Origin: Sphingomonas sp. Leaf20
Lineage (GTDB): Bacteria > Pseudomonadota > Alphaproteobacteria > Sphingomonadales > Sphingomonadaceae
NCBI RefSeq assembly: GCF_001421535.1
Contig: NZ_LMKN01000011.1
Location: 1-64,000 of the forward strand
DNA: 64,000 bases
Direction of reading: 5' to 3'
The notes under the pieces were generated by a model, which was given only the letters and a program-made list of their open reading frames with translations, made no database searches and was not told where the DNA came from. Each line of letters begins with the position of its first letter. Position 1 is the first letter of the stretch. This document shows positions 33,164 through 41,411 of the stretch, in pieces. The translations under genes were made by a program, and so were the position numbers.

Positions 33164-34015
33164 ATGTTCGATCGCTTTACCGTCCTGTTGCAATATGCGC
33201 TGCCCAAGCAACGCCTGACGCTAGTGGCTGGTCGTATCGCCCGGGCGCGCGGCGGTGCTATGACCACGCGACTGATCCGCTGGTTCGTCGCACGATACGG
33301 CGTCGATATGAGCGAAGCCGAAAATCCCGACATCGCCAGCTACGCGAGCTTCAATGACTTTTTCTCGCGGCCTCTCAGGAAGGGAATTCGCCCACTGGCA
33401 CATGCGGATTTCGTCTGCCCCGTAGATGGCGCGATCAGCCAAGTTGGCGCGATCGACGATCATCACATCGTGCAGGCCAAGGGACATCGGTTTACCACGA
33501 CCGAACTGATCGGTGGAGACGGAACGTTAGCAGCGAAGTTCCGTCATGGCAGTTTTGCAAATCTTTATCTGTCTCCACGTGACTATCACCGTCTCCATAT
33601 GCCGTGCGCGGGCAGATTGATAAGCATGCGCTACATCCCGGGCAGTCTGTTTTCGGTGAATCCCGTCACAGCGCAAGGCGTGCCGAATCTGTTTGCACGA
33701 AATGAGCGCCTCGTTTGCGTATTCGAGAGTTCGGAACACGGTACATTCGTCATGGTGCTGGTCGGAGCCACCATCGTCGGAAGCATGGCTACTGTATGGC
33801 ACGGGGTCGTTAATTCCAGGCGTACCGGGACGCCGACGGAATGGCGCTATATCGACAAGAAGATTGCTTTCGAACAGGGTGAAGAGATGGGGCGCTTCCT
33901 GCTCGGCTCAACGATTGTGATGCTATTCCAGGAGGCGACGCTCACCTTCAATGAAAGCTGGATACCAGCGCGGCAGGTCCAGCTTGGCGAAAACATGGGC
34001 GATCGCCTGATTTGA
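33164..34015 (+). CDS. psd: Phosphatidylserine decarboxylase, 283 aa
   Basis: Length and motifs fit the proteobacterial Psd that makes phosphatidylethanolamine at the inner membrane: FNDFFSRPLRKGIRP, FVCPVDGAISQVG, HRFTTTELIGG, NLYLSPRDYHRLHMPCAG, and MGRFLLGSTIVMLF. The LGST site is where the proenzyme cleaves itself (Gly248-Ser249) to make the pyruvoyl group. An Asp in PVDG and a His in the RDYHRLHMP loop are the catalytic candidates known for the family. GAGGGT precedes the ATG. It stands alone and does not look like part of the adjacent clusters. Confidence 0.95.
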   Translation: MFDRFTVLLQYALPKQRLTLVAGRIARARGGAMTTRLIRWFVARYGVDMSEAENPDIASYASFNDFFSRPLRKGIRPLAHADFVCPVDGAISQVGAIDDHHIVQAKGHRFTTTELIGGDGTLAAKFRHGSFANLYLSPRDYHRLHMPCAGRLISMRYIPGSLFSVNPVTAQGVPNLFARNERLVCVFESSEHGTFVMVLVGATIVGSMATVWHGVVNSRRTGTPTEWRYIDKKIAFEQGEEMGRFLLGSTIVMLFQEATLTFNESWIPARQVQLGENMGDRLI

Positions 34016-34208
34016 ACCTTCAGGCTGGGCAAGCGCATTCGTCCACGTAATCAATTTGCACCGAAATGAGCGACTGGCGGGTGTTCGTAAGTGCTCGCAC
34101 GATCTTCGATGCTGCCGCTGACCGACGGAGGGTCTGCGTAGTCGCAGCTCGTTTGACGCGGGCTCAAACGCAATATGGCGCAGCGCATTATCCTGCTATC
34201 GCAGCAGG

Positions 34209-35249
34209 ATGACGATATCGCATCCTGCCCCCACCGATGCCCGTGTCGAGGAGCGCGCCGCGGTCGACGCCGCCACCTTTGCCGCCGAGATCGCGGTGCG
34301 CGACGCGCCGATCGTGTTGCGCGGTCAGGTTGCGCACTGGGCAAGCGTCCGCGCCGCGGCGGGTGGCGATCGCGCGACGGCGGCGTATCTGACCGGGCTT
34401 GGCGATGGCGGCAAGCCGATGGAGGTGCTGATCGGCGGCCCCGAGTTCGGCGGCAAGTTCTTCTATCGCGGGGATAACCTGGAGGGGTTCAACTTCCACC
34501 GTGAGAAGGCGCCGCTTGGCGTGTTGCTGAGCGAATTGCTGCGCTTGTCGGGTGTTCCCGAAGCCGAACGGCATGTCCTCTACGCGAACGCGGCAACCGC
34601 GCCCGAGCATCTGCCGGGATGGGCGGCGGCAAATCCGCTCGACCTGCCGATGGGCGGGGCGACGCCACGGTTGTGGATCGGCAACGGATCGCAGACCGCG
34701 ACGCATTATGACGGGTCGACCAATCTTGCCTGCGTAGTCGCGGGCGAGCGGCGGTTCACGCTGTTTCCCCCCGATCAGGTCGGCAATCTCTATTTGGGGC
34801 CGCTCGACCGGACGCTGGCAGGCCCGCCTTCGAGCATGGTCGATCCGCTCGCGCCCGATCTCGAGCGGTATCCGCGCTATGCCGAGGCGCTCGGTCATGC
34901 GGTGGTCGCCGATCTGGGGCCGGGCGATGCGATCTTCATCCCTGCGATCTGGTGGCACCATGTCCAGGCGTTCGGGACGCTGAACGTGCTGTGCAACTAT
35001 TGGCGCGCCTATGATTCGAGCGTGTCGGCGTTCCATGCGGTGGTGCACGCGATGATGGCGGTGCGCGACCTGCCCGCGGCGGAGAAGGCGGGGTGGCGCG
35101 CGTGGTTCGAGCATTATGTCTTCGCCGACGAGGCGACAGCGGCGGGCGATCATTTGCCCGCGCCCGCGCGCGGCGTGCTCGGGCCGGCTAGCCAGGACCG
35201 GACCGAGCGGATTCGCGGCTATCTGCTGAAATCGCTCCAGCGCCGTTGA
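34209..35249 (+). CDS. JmjC/cupin-like hydroxylase-type protein, 346 aa
   Basis: The protein has the double-stranded beta-helix of JmjC/'cupin_8' proteins. Metal ligands are seen as His166 and Asp168 (ATHYDGSTN) and His250 or His251 (WWHHVQA) with the usual beta strands between (CVVAGERRFTLFPPDQVGNLY, GDAIFIPAIWWHH). Such enzymes use Fe(II) and 2-oxoglutarate to hydroxylate proteins or small molecules. Members often lie beside tryptophan-halogenase-like genes and TonB receptors in sphingomonads and xanthomonads. It converges on the halogenase operon, stopping 3 bp from the GH9 gene. The ribosome site is weak. Confidence 0.88.
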   Translation: MTISHPAPTDARVEERAAVDAATFAAEIAVRDAPIVLRGQVAHWASVRAAAGGDRATAAYLTGLGDGGKPMEVLIGGPEFGGKFFYRGDNLEGFNFHREKAPLGVLLSELLRLSGVPEAERHVLYANAATAPEHLPGWAAANPLDLPMGGATPRLWIGNGSQTATHYDGSTNLACVVAGERRFTLFPPDQVGNLYLGPLDRTLAGPPSSMVDPLAPDLERYPRYAEALGHAVVADLGPGDAIFIPAIWWHHVQAFGTLNVLCNYWRAYDSSVSAFHAVVHAMMAVRDLPAAEKAGWRAWFEHYVFADEATAAGDHLPAPARGVLGPASQDRTERIRGYLLKSLQRR

Positions 35250-35252
35250 GCG

Positions 35253-36995
35253 TCAGTCGCTGTCGAGATAGGCGGCGACCCAGACGAGCGGCGCGTTCCA
35301 GTTGATCGCCACCTCGTTCAGCGCATAGGCGTTGATGTCGTCCGCCCAGCAGCGTTGCGGCGCGCACCGGCCCTTCAGTGTCATGGCGACCGGATCGACC
35401 ATCGCGCTGCTGTTGGGGCCGCCCGACACCACCCCCGGCGGCGGCGGTGGCGAGGATGCCGACAGCTGATGCGCCCAGAAGCGGTGATGCGGGTTGGTCA
35501 GCGGCTTCCAGCCGGTCCCCGAGACATAGGATTGGCCCAGCGGATTGCGGCCGAGGATATAATCGGCCGCATCGACGACGCCGGCGCGGTAGCGCGCATC
35601 GCCGGTGAAGCGCTGTGCGAGGCCAAGCAGCATCGCGCGGTTGAGGATGCTGGAATTTGAGCCCCAATTATAAGTTTGCGAGGCGTAGGGGATGCGGTAG
35701 CCGGTGCGCGCGGTTTCGGCGAGGAAGCCGTCGGCGGCGGCGACGATCGCTGCACGCGCACCGGCGCGGATCGTCGCGGGAACGCCGCTTGCGGTCGCGA
35801 GCGTGATCATGCCGAGCGGCGCGACGCTGGCCCAGCCGGGTTCGCCCATCGCGCCGGTCGGCAGCGCGGCGCGGTAGGCTGCATCGCCGGTCGTCGCGAA
35901 CAGCTCGGCTGCAGCCCAGGCGCGTTCGTCGTCGAGCGTCTCGTCGCCATAGCCGCCGCTGCCGGTGAAGCCCTGCGCCGCGAAGATCGCGGGATTGCGC
36001 TCAGCCGCGGTCCAGGCGGCGCGCGCTGTGGCCAGGCACCGCGCGGCGAAGGCGGGATCGATCGGCCGCCAAAGCCGCGCGGCCTGCGCTGCAACCGCGG
36101 CCAGGTTCAGCGTCGCCGCGGTCGAGGGCGGGTAGAGGCGCCGCGGTTCCTTGTCGTCGGCCGGTGCGGTCGGCAATGTCGTCCAGCGCGCGTCGGCAAC
36201 CTTGTAGTGCGCCATGCCGCCCGCATCGACTGGTGTAAGTGCAAGCCTGCCCGAGCGATCGTGCGGCCCGACGGGAAGCGCGACGCGGGTGCCCGTGGGG
36301 ACCTGCATCCGCAGCATCCACTCGATCTCCCACCGCGCTTCGTCGAGCAGGTCGTCGCGGTGGTTGCCGGCTTCCGGCAGCCGCGCCTGACCGTCGGCGA
36401 ACACGCGACGCGCAAGCCCGGTTTCGTAGAGATTCTGCAGCGTCCACACCGCGATGCCGCCGTTGACGACATATTTGCCGTGGTCGCCCGCGTCGTACCA
36501 GCCGCCGGTGACATTGAGCGTATAGGGACAGCGGGACCAGACATTGCCCTTCTCGTCCGCTCCCGAAAAACAGGCGGCTACCTCGCGCGGGTGTCCGGCC
36601 GCGCGCGCCCAGCGGGCACCGGCCCAGCGCGCGTCGATCGGCGTGCCGGCGCGCTGCTGGTAGAAGAAGTTGAGCGCGTTCAGCGCAAGCGGGGCGTAGA
36701 CGTCGCGGCCGACGCGGAAGCGGCCGCTTTCGGTCCCGTCGACGCGCAGCCGGTAGTTGCCCGGGCGGGTGAGCGCGGTGAAGCGCGAGACATGGACATG
36801 ATCGCCTGACGCCGCGTCGTCGCCGCCGACTGTGGTGCGCCCCGTCAGCACGGTCTTGCCGGCGTCGTCGACCACGACCCATTCGAGCGGCGACGTCGCC
36901 GCATCGGCGACGATCGCAAGCTTGGGGTCTTCCGGACGGAAGCCGAGCTGGTTGAGGTTGATGACGGCCGCGGCAAGGACAAGGGCAATGGGCAT
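35253..36995 (-). CDS. GH9 glycoside hydrolase (endoglucanase/cellodextrinase type), 580 aa
   Basis: The N-terminus is a short signal-like segment (MPIALVLAAAV) followed by an Ig-like CelD_N domain (about 12-95). The GH9 barrel has NVTGGWYDAGDHGKYVVN (Asp168 and Asp171, base candidates), PYASQTYNWGSNSSILNR, NPHHRFWAHQ and the proton donor Glu561 in NEVAINWNAPL. It should cut beta-1,4 glucan or a related hemicellulose outside the cytosol. Its ATG overlaps the stop of the preceding halogenase gene (TGATG), so it is translated as the last cistron of that operon. This link is unusual. Confidence 0.94.
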   Translation of the reverse strand: MPIALVLAAAVINLNQLGFRPEDPKLAIVADAATSPLEWVVVDDAGKTVLTGRTTVGGDDAASGDHVHVSRFTALTRPGNYRLRVDGTESGRFRVGRDVYAPLALNALNFFYQQRAGTPIDARWAGARWARAAGHPREVAACFSGADEKGNVWSRCPYTLNVTGGWYDAGDHGKYVVNGGIAVWTLQNLYETGLARRVFADGQARLPEAGNHRDDLLDEARWEIEWMLRMQVPTGTRVALPVGPHDRSGRLALTPVDAGGMAHYKVADARWTTLPTAPADDKEPRRLYPPSTAATLNLAAVAAQAARLWRPIDPAFAARCLATARAAWTAAERNPAIFAAQGFTGSGGYGDETLDDERAWAAAELFATTGDAAYRAALPTGAMGEPGWASVAPLGMITLATASGVPATIRAGARAAIVAAADGFLAETARTGYRIPYASQTYNWGSNSSILNRAMLLGLAQRFTGDARYRAGVVDAADYILGRNPLGQSYVSGTGWKPLTNPHHRFWAHQLSASSPPPPPGVVSGGPNSSAMVDPVAMTLKGRCAPQRCWADDINAYALNEVAINWNAPLVWVAAYLDSD

Positions 36996-38497
36996 CAGAT
37001 TGTCCTGTCCTGACCCAACCGTGCCAGCGCGTCGGCATGGGGGGGCAAGTGCGTCAGCGAGGTGGCGACGACGCGTTCTATCTGAGCGAGACGCTTTGCC
37101 GCGATGGCGATCGGCAGCGCGTCGCAGATTGGGTCATGGCCGGTCACGGGTGCGTCCTGTCCGGTCAGCAGCGCGAGCCAGCTGACCTCGTTGAACAGCT
37201 CGTCCGCTTCGCGGAAGATGCGTCCGCCGGCGCGGAACAGCGCGAGCTTTTCGGCGAGGCCATCCGGGATCGGCGCCGCCGCGCGCTCGCGCCAGAAGGG
37301 TTCGGTACGGGCATTGAGGTGATAATGCGCGACGAGGAAGTCGCGGATCCGGACGAACTCGCCGGTCATCGTGCGGTTGTACCGGTCGACGATCGCCGGG
37401 GCAGGGGGACCGCCCGTCGGAAGCATCCGCAACAGATGCTGAAGCCCGCTCTGCACCAGATGGATGCTGGTCGATTCGAGTGGCTCCATGAACCCCGCCG
37501 CCAGGCCGAGCGCGATGCAGTTGCCGGTCCAGAACCGGGTCCGATGCCCGGTGGCGAAGCGGATCACGCGCGGGTCGGCCAATGCCTCACCCTGCAGCCC
37601 TGCGAGCAGCGTCGCGGTCGCCTCGTCGTCGCTGCAGTGGCGGCTGGAAAAGACATGCCCGTTGCCGGTGCGATGCTGCAGCGGGATACGCCAGCGCCAG
37701 CCGGCGGGTTCGGCGATCGCGCGCGTGAGTGCGAGCGGCGCGGCGTCGGCGGCCGAAGGGACCGCGACCGCACGATCGCACGGCAGCCACAGCGACCAGT
37801 CGGTCCAGCCCGCCTGCAGCGCGCCCTCGATCAGCAGCGCGCGAAACCCCGTGCAGTCGAGGAACAGGTCGCCCTCGATACGACTGCCGTCGGCGAGATG
37901 GACCGCGGCGATTGCGGCGGGGCCACGCTCGACGCGGTCGACCCGGCCCTCGCGTCGGACGACGCCGTGCGCCTCGGCCTGCGCGCGCAGGAACGCGGCG
38001 TAGCGGCCTGCGTCGAAATGATAGGCATAGCCGATCCGCGACAGCGGTGAATCGCCGTTCGCGATCGGGCGCGAGAAGCGGCCGGCTTCGGCGGCGCGGG
38101 CTTCGAGCGAATAGGCGCCGAGCGCTTCGGCGGCACCCGCCTGGCGCGCGCGCAGCCACTGCGCGGCGAACGGCACGCCGGCGATATCGGTCCCGATTTG
38201 GCCGAACGGATGGACATAGGATTCACCCGGGCGCGTCCAGCCCTCGAAGCGGATCCCGAGCTTGTAGCTGCCGCCGGTCGCGCGGAGGAAGGCGTCCTCG
38301 TCGATCCCGAGCATCGCGTGAAAGGTTCGGATTGGCGGGATCGTGGCCTCGCCGACGCCGACCGTGGCGATCTCGTCCGATTCCACGAGCGTCACGCGCG
38401 TCCCGGCCGGGCCCAGCAGTCGGCCGAGCGCGACCGCGGCCATCCAGCCCGCGGTGCCGCCGCCGACGATCACGACCGATCCGAGCGCGGCCGTCAT
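36995..38497 (-). CDS. Tryptophan-halogenase-like flavoprotein D, 500 aa
   Basis: The protein has the flavin-dependent halogenase scaffold: GGGTAGWM (FAD loop, 12-19), GVGEATIPPI, Lys79 in GGSYKLGIRF (equivalent to the catalytic Lys of PrnA/RebH, same number), GWRWRIPLQHRTGNGH (the W.W..IP fingerprint that excludes monooxygenase chemistry), and EPLESTSIHLVQSG with the conserved Glu-Ser pair. All key residues are present, so it should be able to form HOCl and halogenate a substrate, which is unknown. It is the fourth gene of the operon and overlaps neighbours (ATGA upstream, TGATG with GH9). Confidence 0.94.
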   Translation of the reverse strand: MTAALGSVVIVGGGTAGWMAAVALGRLLGPAGTRVTLVESDEIATVGVGEATIPPIRTFHAMLGIDEDAFLRATGGSYKLGIRFEGWTRPGESYVHPFGQIGTDIAGVPFAAQWLRARQAGAAEALGAYSLEARAAEAGRFSRPIANGDSPLSRIGYAYHFDAGRYAAFLRAQAEAHGVVRREGRVDRVERGPAAIAAVHLADGSRIEGDLFLDCTGFRALLIEGALQAGWTDWSLWLPCDRAVAVPSAADAAPLALTRAIAEPAGWRWRIPLQHRTGNGHVFSSRHCSDDEATATLLAGLQGEALADPRVIRFATGHRTRFWTGNCIALGLAAGFMEPLESTSIHLVQSGLQHLLRMLPTGGPPAPAIVDRYNRTMTGEFVRIRDFLVAHYHLNARTEPFWRERAAAPIPDGLAEKLALFRAGGRIFREADELFNEVSWLALLTGQDAPVTGHDPICDALPIAIAAKRLAQIERVVATSLTHLPPHADALARLGQDRTI

Positions 38498-40011
38498 GCG
38501 CGCACCCGCGTCGGGCAGGTTCGCGCGATATACTCCTCGTGCCGCGGCATTCGCGATGCGGCGTCGGCGAACATCGCGCGCAACCGGTTGAACCGCGCAT
38601 CGACGTCACGCGCGTCGACCGCATCGGCGAGCCGGTCCCAGCCCTCGGGAACGATGCCCTGGCCCAGCAGCACCGCGACCCAGCTCGCCTCGGCGAACAG
38701 ATCATCCTCCCAGCGGAACAGCCGTCCGCGGCGACGCCACAAGGCGATCTTCTCGCTCAGGCTGTCGGGGATCGGCCGCGCACGCATCTCGCGCCAGAAC
38801 GGCGAATCCTCGCGGCGGGTCGCATGGTAATGGAGGATGAGGAAGTCGCGGACCTGGTCGAACTGCGTCGCTGCCAGCCGATTATAGGTGTCGATCTCGA
38901 CCGGCGAGAAGCCCTGGTCGGGAAACAAAGCGAGCAGTTTCGAGATGCCGGTCTGGACCATGTGGATGCTGGTCGATTCGAGCGGTTCGGTAAAACCGGA
39001 GGCAAGGCCTAGCGCGACGACGTTGCCGATCCACTGCTTCCGCCGCCGTCCCGCGGTGAAGCGCAGCAGGCGTGGTTCGGCGAGCGGGGTGCCGTCGACC
39101 CCGGCGCGTAGCGTCGCTGCGGCCTCGTCGTCCGAACAATGCGCGCTGCTATAGACATAGCCGTTGCCGGTGCGGTGCTGCAGCGGGATGCGCCATTGCC
39201 AGCCGGCCTCGCGCGCGGTCGAGCGGGTATAGGGGGTGATCGCCGCGCCGGCGTTCGCGGTCGGCATCGCAACGGCCCGGTCGCACGGCAGCCAGTGCGT
39301 CCAGTCCTCATAGCCCGCGCCCAGCGTCTGCTCGATCAGCAGGCCGCGGAACCCCGAACAGTCGAGGAACAGGTCCCCTTCGATGACGCGGTCGCCGGCC
39401 AGCATGACGTGGCGGACATGGCCGGTCTCGCCGTCGAGCGCGACATCGACGACGTCGCCTTCGACGCGCACGACACCGTCGCGCTCGGCGCGGCCGCGCA
39501 GGAAGCGTGCATAGAGGCCCGCGTCGAAATGATAGGCGTGCGCCATCTGCGACAGCACCGACGCCGGGTCGGGCGAGGGGGGCATGAACCGTCCCGCGCG
39601 CGCGGCGACCGCGCACAGTGAATAGGCCTCGATATCCTCGACGACCCCGGCGGCGCGGCGGCGACGCCAATATTGGTGGAAGCGCACACCCTCGATGTCG
39701 AAACCGAACCCGCCAAAGGGGTGCAGATAGCGCTCGCCAGGCGCACCCCAGTCGAGGAACTCGATCCCGAGCTTGAAGCTCCCCGCGGTCGCGGCGAGGA
39801 ATTCGGCTTCGTCGATTCCCAGCATCGCGTTGAAGCCGCGGATCGGCGGGATCGTCGCTTCACCGACGCCGACGGTGCCGATCGCGTCGGACTCGATCAG
39901 GGTGATGCTCGCCCCGGTCGGGATCAGCCGGGCGAGCGCGGCCGCCGCCATCCAGCCGGCCGTACCGCCGCCGACGATGACGATGCGGCGGACGGGGGCG
40001 CCGATCGTCAT
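38494..40011 (-). CDS. Tryptophan-halogenase-like flavoprotein C, 505 aa
   Basis: From the ATG at 40011 (overlapping the upstream stop as ATGA) the protein shows VIVGGGTAGWMAAAAL, GVGEATIPPIRGFNAMLGID, Lys80 in AGSFKLGIEFLDW, GYEDWTHWLPCDRAV, GWQWRIPLQHRTGNGY and EPLESTSIHMVQTGI. The residue set for halogenation is complete. It is roughly half identical by eye to proteins A and D, more in motifs, so they arose by duplication. Family members use reduced flavin supplied by a separate reductase; no such gene is in the cluster. Confidence 0.94.
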   Translation of the reverse strand: MTIGAPVRRIVIVGGGTAGWMAAAALARLIPTGASITLIESDAIGTVGVGEATIPPIRGFNAMLGIDEAEFLAATAGSFKLGIEFLDWGAPGERYLHPFGGFGFDIEGVRFHQYWRRRRAAGVVEDIEAYSLCAVAARAGRFMPPSPDPASVLSQMAHAYHFDAGLYARFLRGRAERDGVVRVEGDVVDVALDGETGHVRHVMLAGDRVIEGDLFLDCSGFRGLLIEQTLGAGYEDWTHWLPCDRAVAMPTANAGAAITPYTRSTAREAGWQWRIPLQHRTGNGYVYSSAHCSDDEAAATLRAGVDGTPLAEPRLLRFTAGRRRKQWIGNVVALGLASGFTEPLESTSIHMVQTGISKLLALFPDQGFSPVEIDTYNRLAATQFDQVRDFLILHYHATRREDSPFWREMRARPIPDSLSEKIALWRRRGRLFRWEDDLFAEASWVAVLLGQGIVPEGWDRLADAVDARDVDARFNRLRAMFADAASRMPRHEEYIARTCPTRVRA

Positions 40012-41411
40012 GCGCGCGCCCGCAACGCGGCCATCGCCTGCGCATAAGGGGGAAGCGCGCGGACCTGCGCGATCATCCGCGCACGCTGCTCGGCCAGATG
40101 CCGCTCGATCGTCGCCAGCGGCACTATGTCCGCGCGCGCATCGTAACGGCGCGGCATCAGGCCCATCGCGTCGAACATCACCGCCCAATCCTCCTCCTCG
40201 AACACTTCGTCGTCATACATCGGCAACCGCCCGCGCGCCGCGAACAGATCGTATTTCGCGGCCAGTGGTCCGGGTAGCGATGCCGCGCGGCGGTCGTCCC
40301 ACAGCGCGCCGGCGCGACCGGCCACGGCATAGTGCGCGATCAGGAAGTCGCGCGCGCCGTGTAACGCCGCGGCTGCGGTGCGGTTGAAGGCGGCGGCTTC
40401 GACGGGTGCCTGCGGTCCGTCGGGCCAGAGCTGGATCAGCTGCGCAAGCGACCGCAGCAGCAGCGTCAGTGCGGTCGGGTGCAGCGGTTCGAGCAGGCCC
40501 GCGGCGGCGCCCAGCGCGACGCAATTGCCCCGCCATGGCTCGATGCGGCGCGCCGCGCGGAACGGCTTGCCGGTTCCGCCAACGCTGCACGTCAGTCGCA
40601 CATCCGCGCCGTCGAACGGCCAGGTCGCGGTCCACCCCGCGTCCTGCGCGTCTACCTGCGTATAGGGCGGGGGGGCGCCCTGCGCGGGCACCGTCTCGGC
40701 ATGCGTGCGGTCGCAGGGCAACCAGCCGGACCAGTCCTCGGACGCGGGGCTGGTACGGCTGGCGATGCGCGCGTCGGTTCCCGAACAGTCGAGGACGAGC
40801 CAGGGTTCGATGCCGGTACCGTCCGCCAGTGTCAGCCTCTCGACGATGCCGTTCGCTGCGATCTCGGCATCGACGAACTCCGCGGACGCGCGTTCGGCCC
40901 CCGCCCGCAGCGCCGCCTCGCGGAGCAGCGCTTCATAGGGCGCGACGGGCAGATGCAGCGCATGCGCGATCGGCGCCCCGGGTGCGAACCGGCCCGCCTG
41001 CGCGGCGACCGCGGACAGCGCATGATCGGCCAGCCGGACCGGGTGCCCCGCCGCGCGCAGCCGTCCGACGAGCTGGTGAAACGCGATGCCTTCGAGCGGC
41101 GCACCGGTCTCGCCATAGGACAGGAACGCCGCCGCGCCGTCGGCCCGCCAGCCGCCGAACGCGACGCCCAGCGCATGGCCGCCGCCCGTCGTCCGGACCA
41201 ACGTCGCCGCGTCGAGACCGAGCTCGGCGTGGAAGCCCGCGAGCGCGGGCGGCACCGCGATCACCGGCGCGAAATCGCCCAGGCCATCGTCGCCGGTGCC
41301 GTCGTCGATCACCACCACGCGGTAGGACTCGCGTGGCAAGCGCCGCGCCAGCGCCGCCGCGGCGATCCAGCCGCACAGGTTCGCGCCCAGCACAGCCACC
41401 GTAGCCGTCAC
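40008..41411 (-). CDS. Degenerate halogenase-like flavoprotein B, catalytic residues lost, 467 aa
   Basis: It aligns along its length with A, C and D but is shorter and divergent. The FAD loop reads GANLCGW instead of GGGTAGW. The GVGEATIPP motif is GLGDFAPVI. The position of the catalytic Lys is Ala80 (GGGHALGVAF), the Trp fingerprint is GWTATWPFDG, and the ESTSIH pair is HPTALTL. FLIAHY and the C-terminal helices remain. It can hardly halogenate and may bind flavin poorly. Being kept intact and translationally coupled between A (GTGA overlap) and C, it may be a structural or regulatory partner. Start codon is GTG at 41411. Confidence 0.88.
   Translation of the reverse strand: MTATVAVLGANLCGWIAAAALARRLPRESYRVVVIDDGTGDDGLGDFAPVIAVPPALAGFHAELGLDAATLVRTTGGGHALGVAFGGWRADGAAAFLSYGETGAPLEGIAFHQLVGRLRAAGHPVRLADHALSAVAAQAGRFAPGAPIAHALHLPVAPYEALLREAALRAGAERASAEFVDAEIAANGIVERLTLADGTGIEPWLVLDCSGTDARIASRTSPASEDWSGWLPCDRTHAETVPAQGAPPPYTQVDAQDAGWTATWPFDGADVRLTCSVGGTGKPFRAARRIEPWRGNCVALGAAAGLLEPLHPTALTLLLRSLAQLIQLWPDGPQAPVEAAAFNRTAAAALHGARDFLIAHYAVAGRAGALWDDRRAASLPGPLAAKYDLFAARGRLPMYDDEVFEEEDWAVMFDAMGLMPRRYDARADIVPLATIERHLAEQRARMIAQVRALPPYAQAMAALRARA

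Noticed and set aside
37729-39012. Long plus-strand frames antisense to the halogenase genes (also at 40406-41438 and 41444-42910)
   Set aside because: Low-complexity Arg-rich sequence caused by GC-rich third positions on the other strand; no start signals or families.
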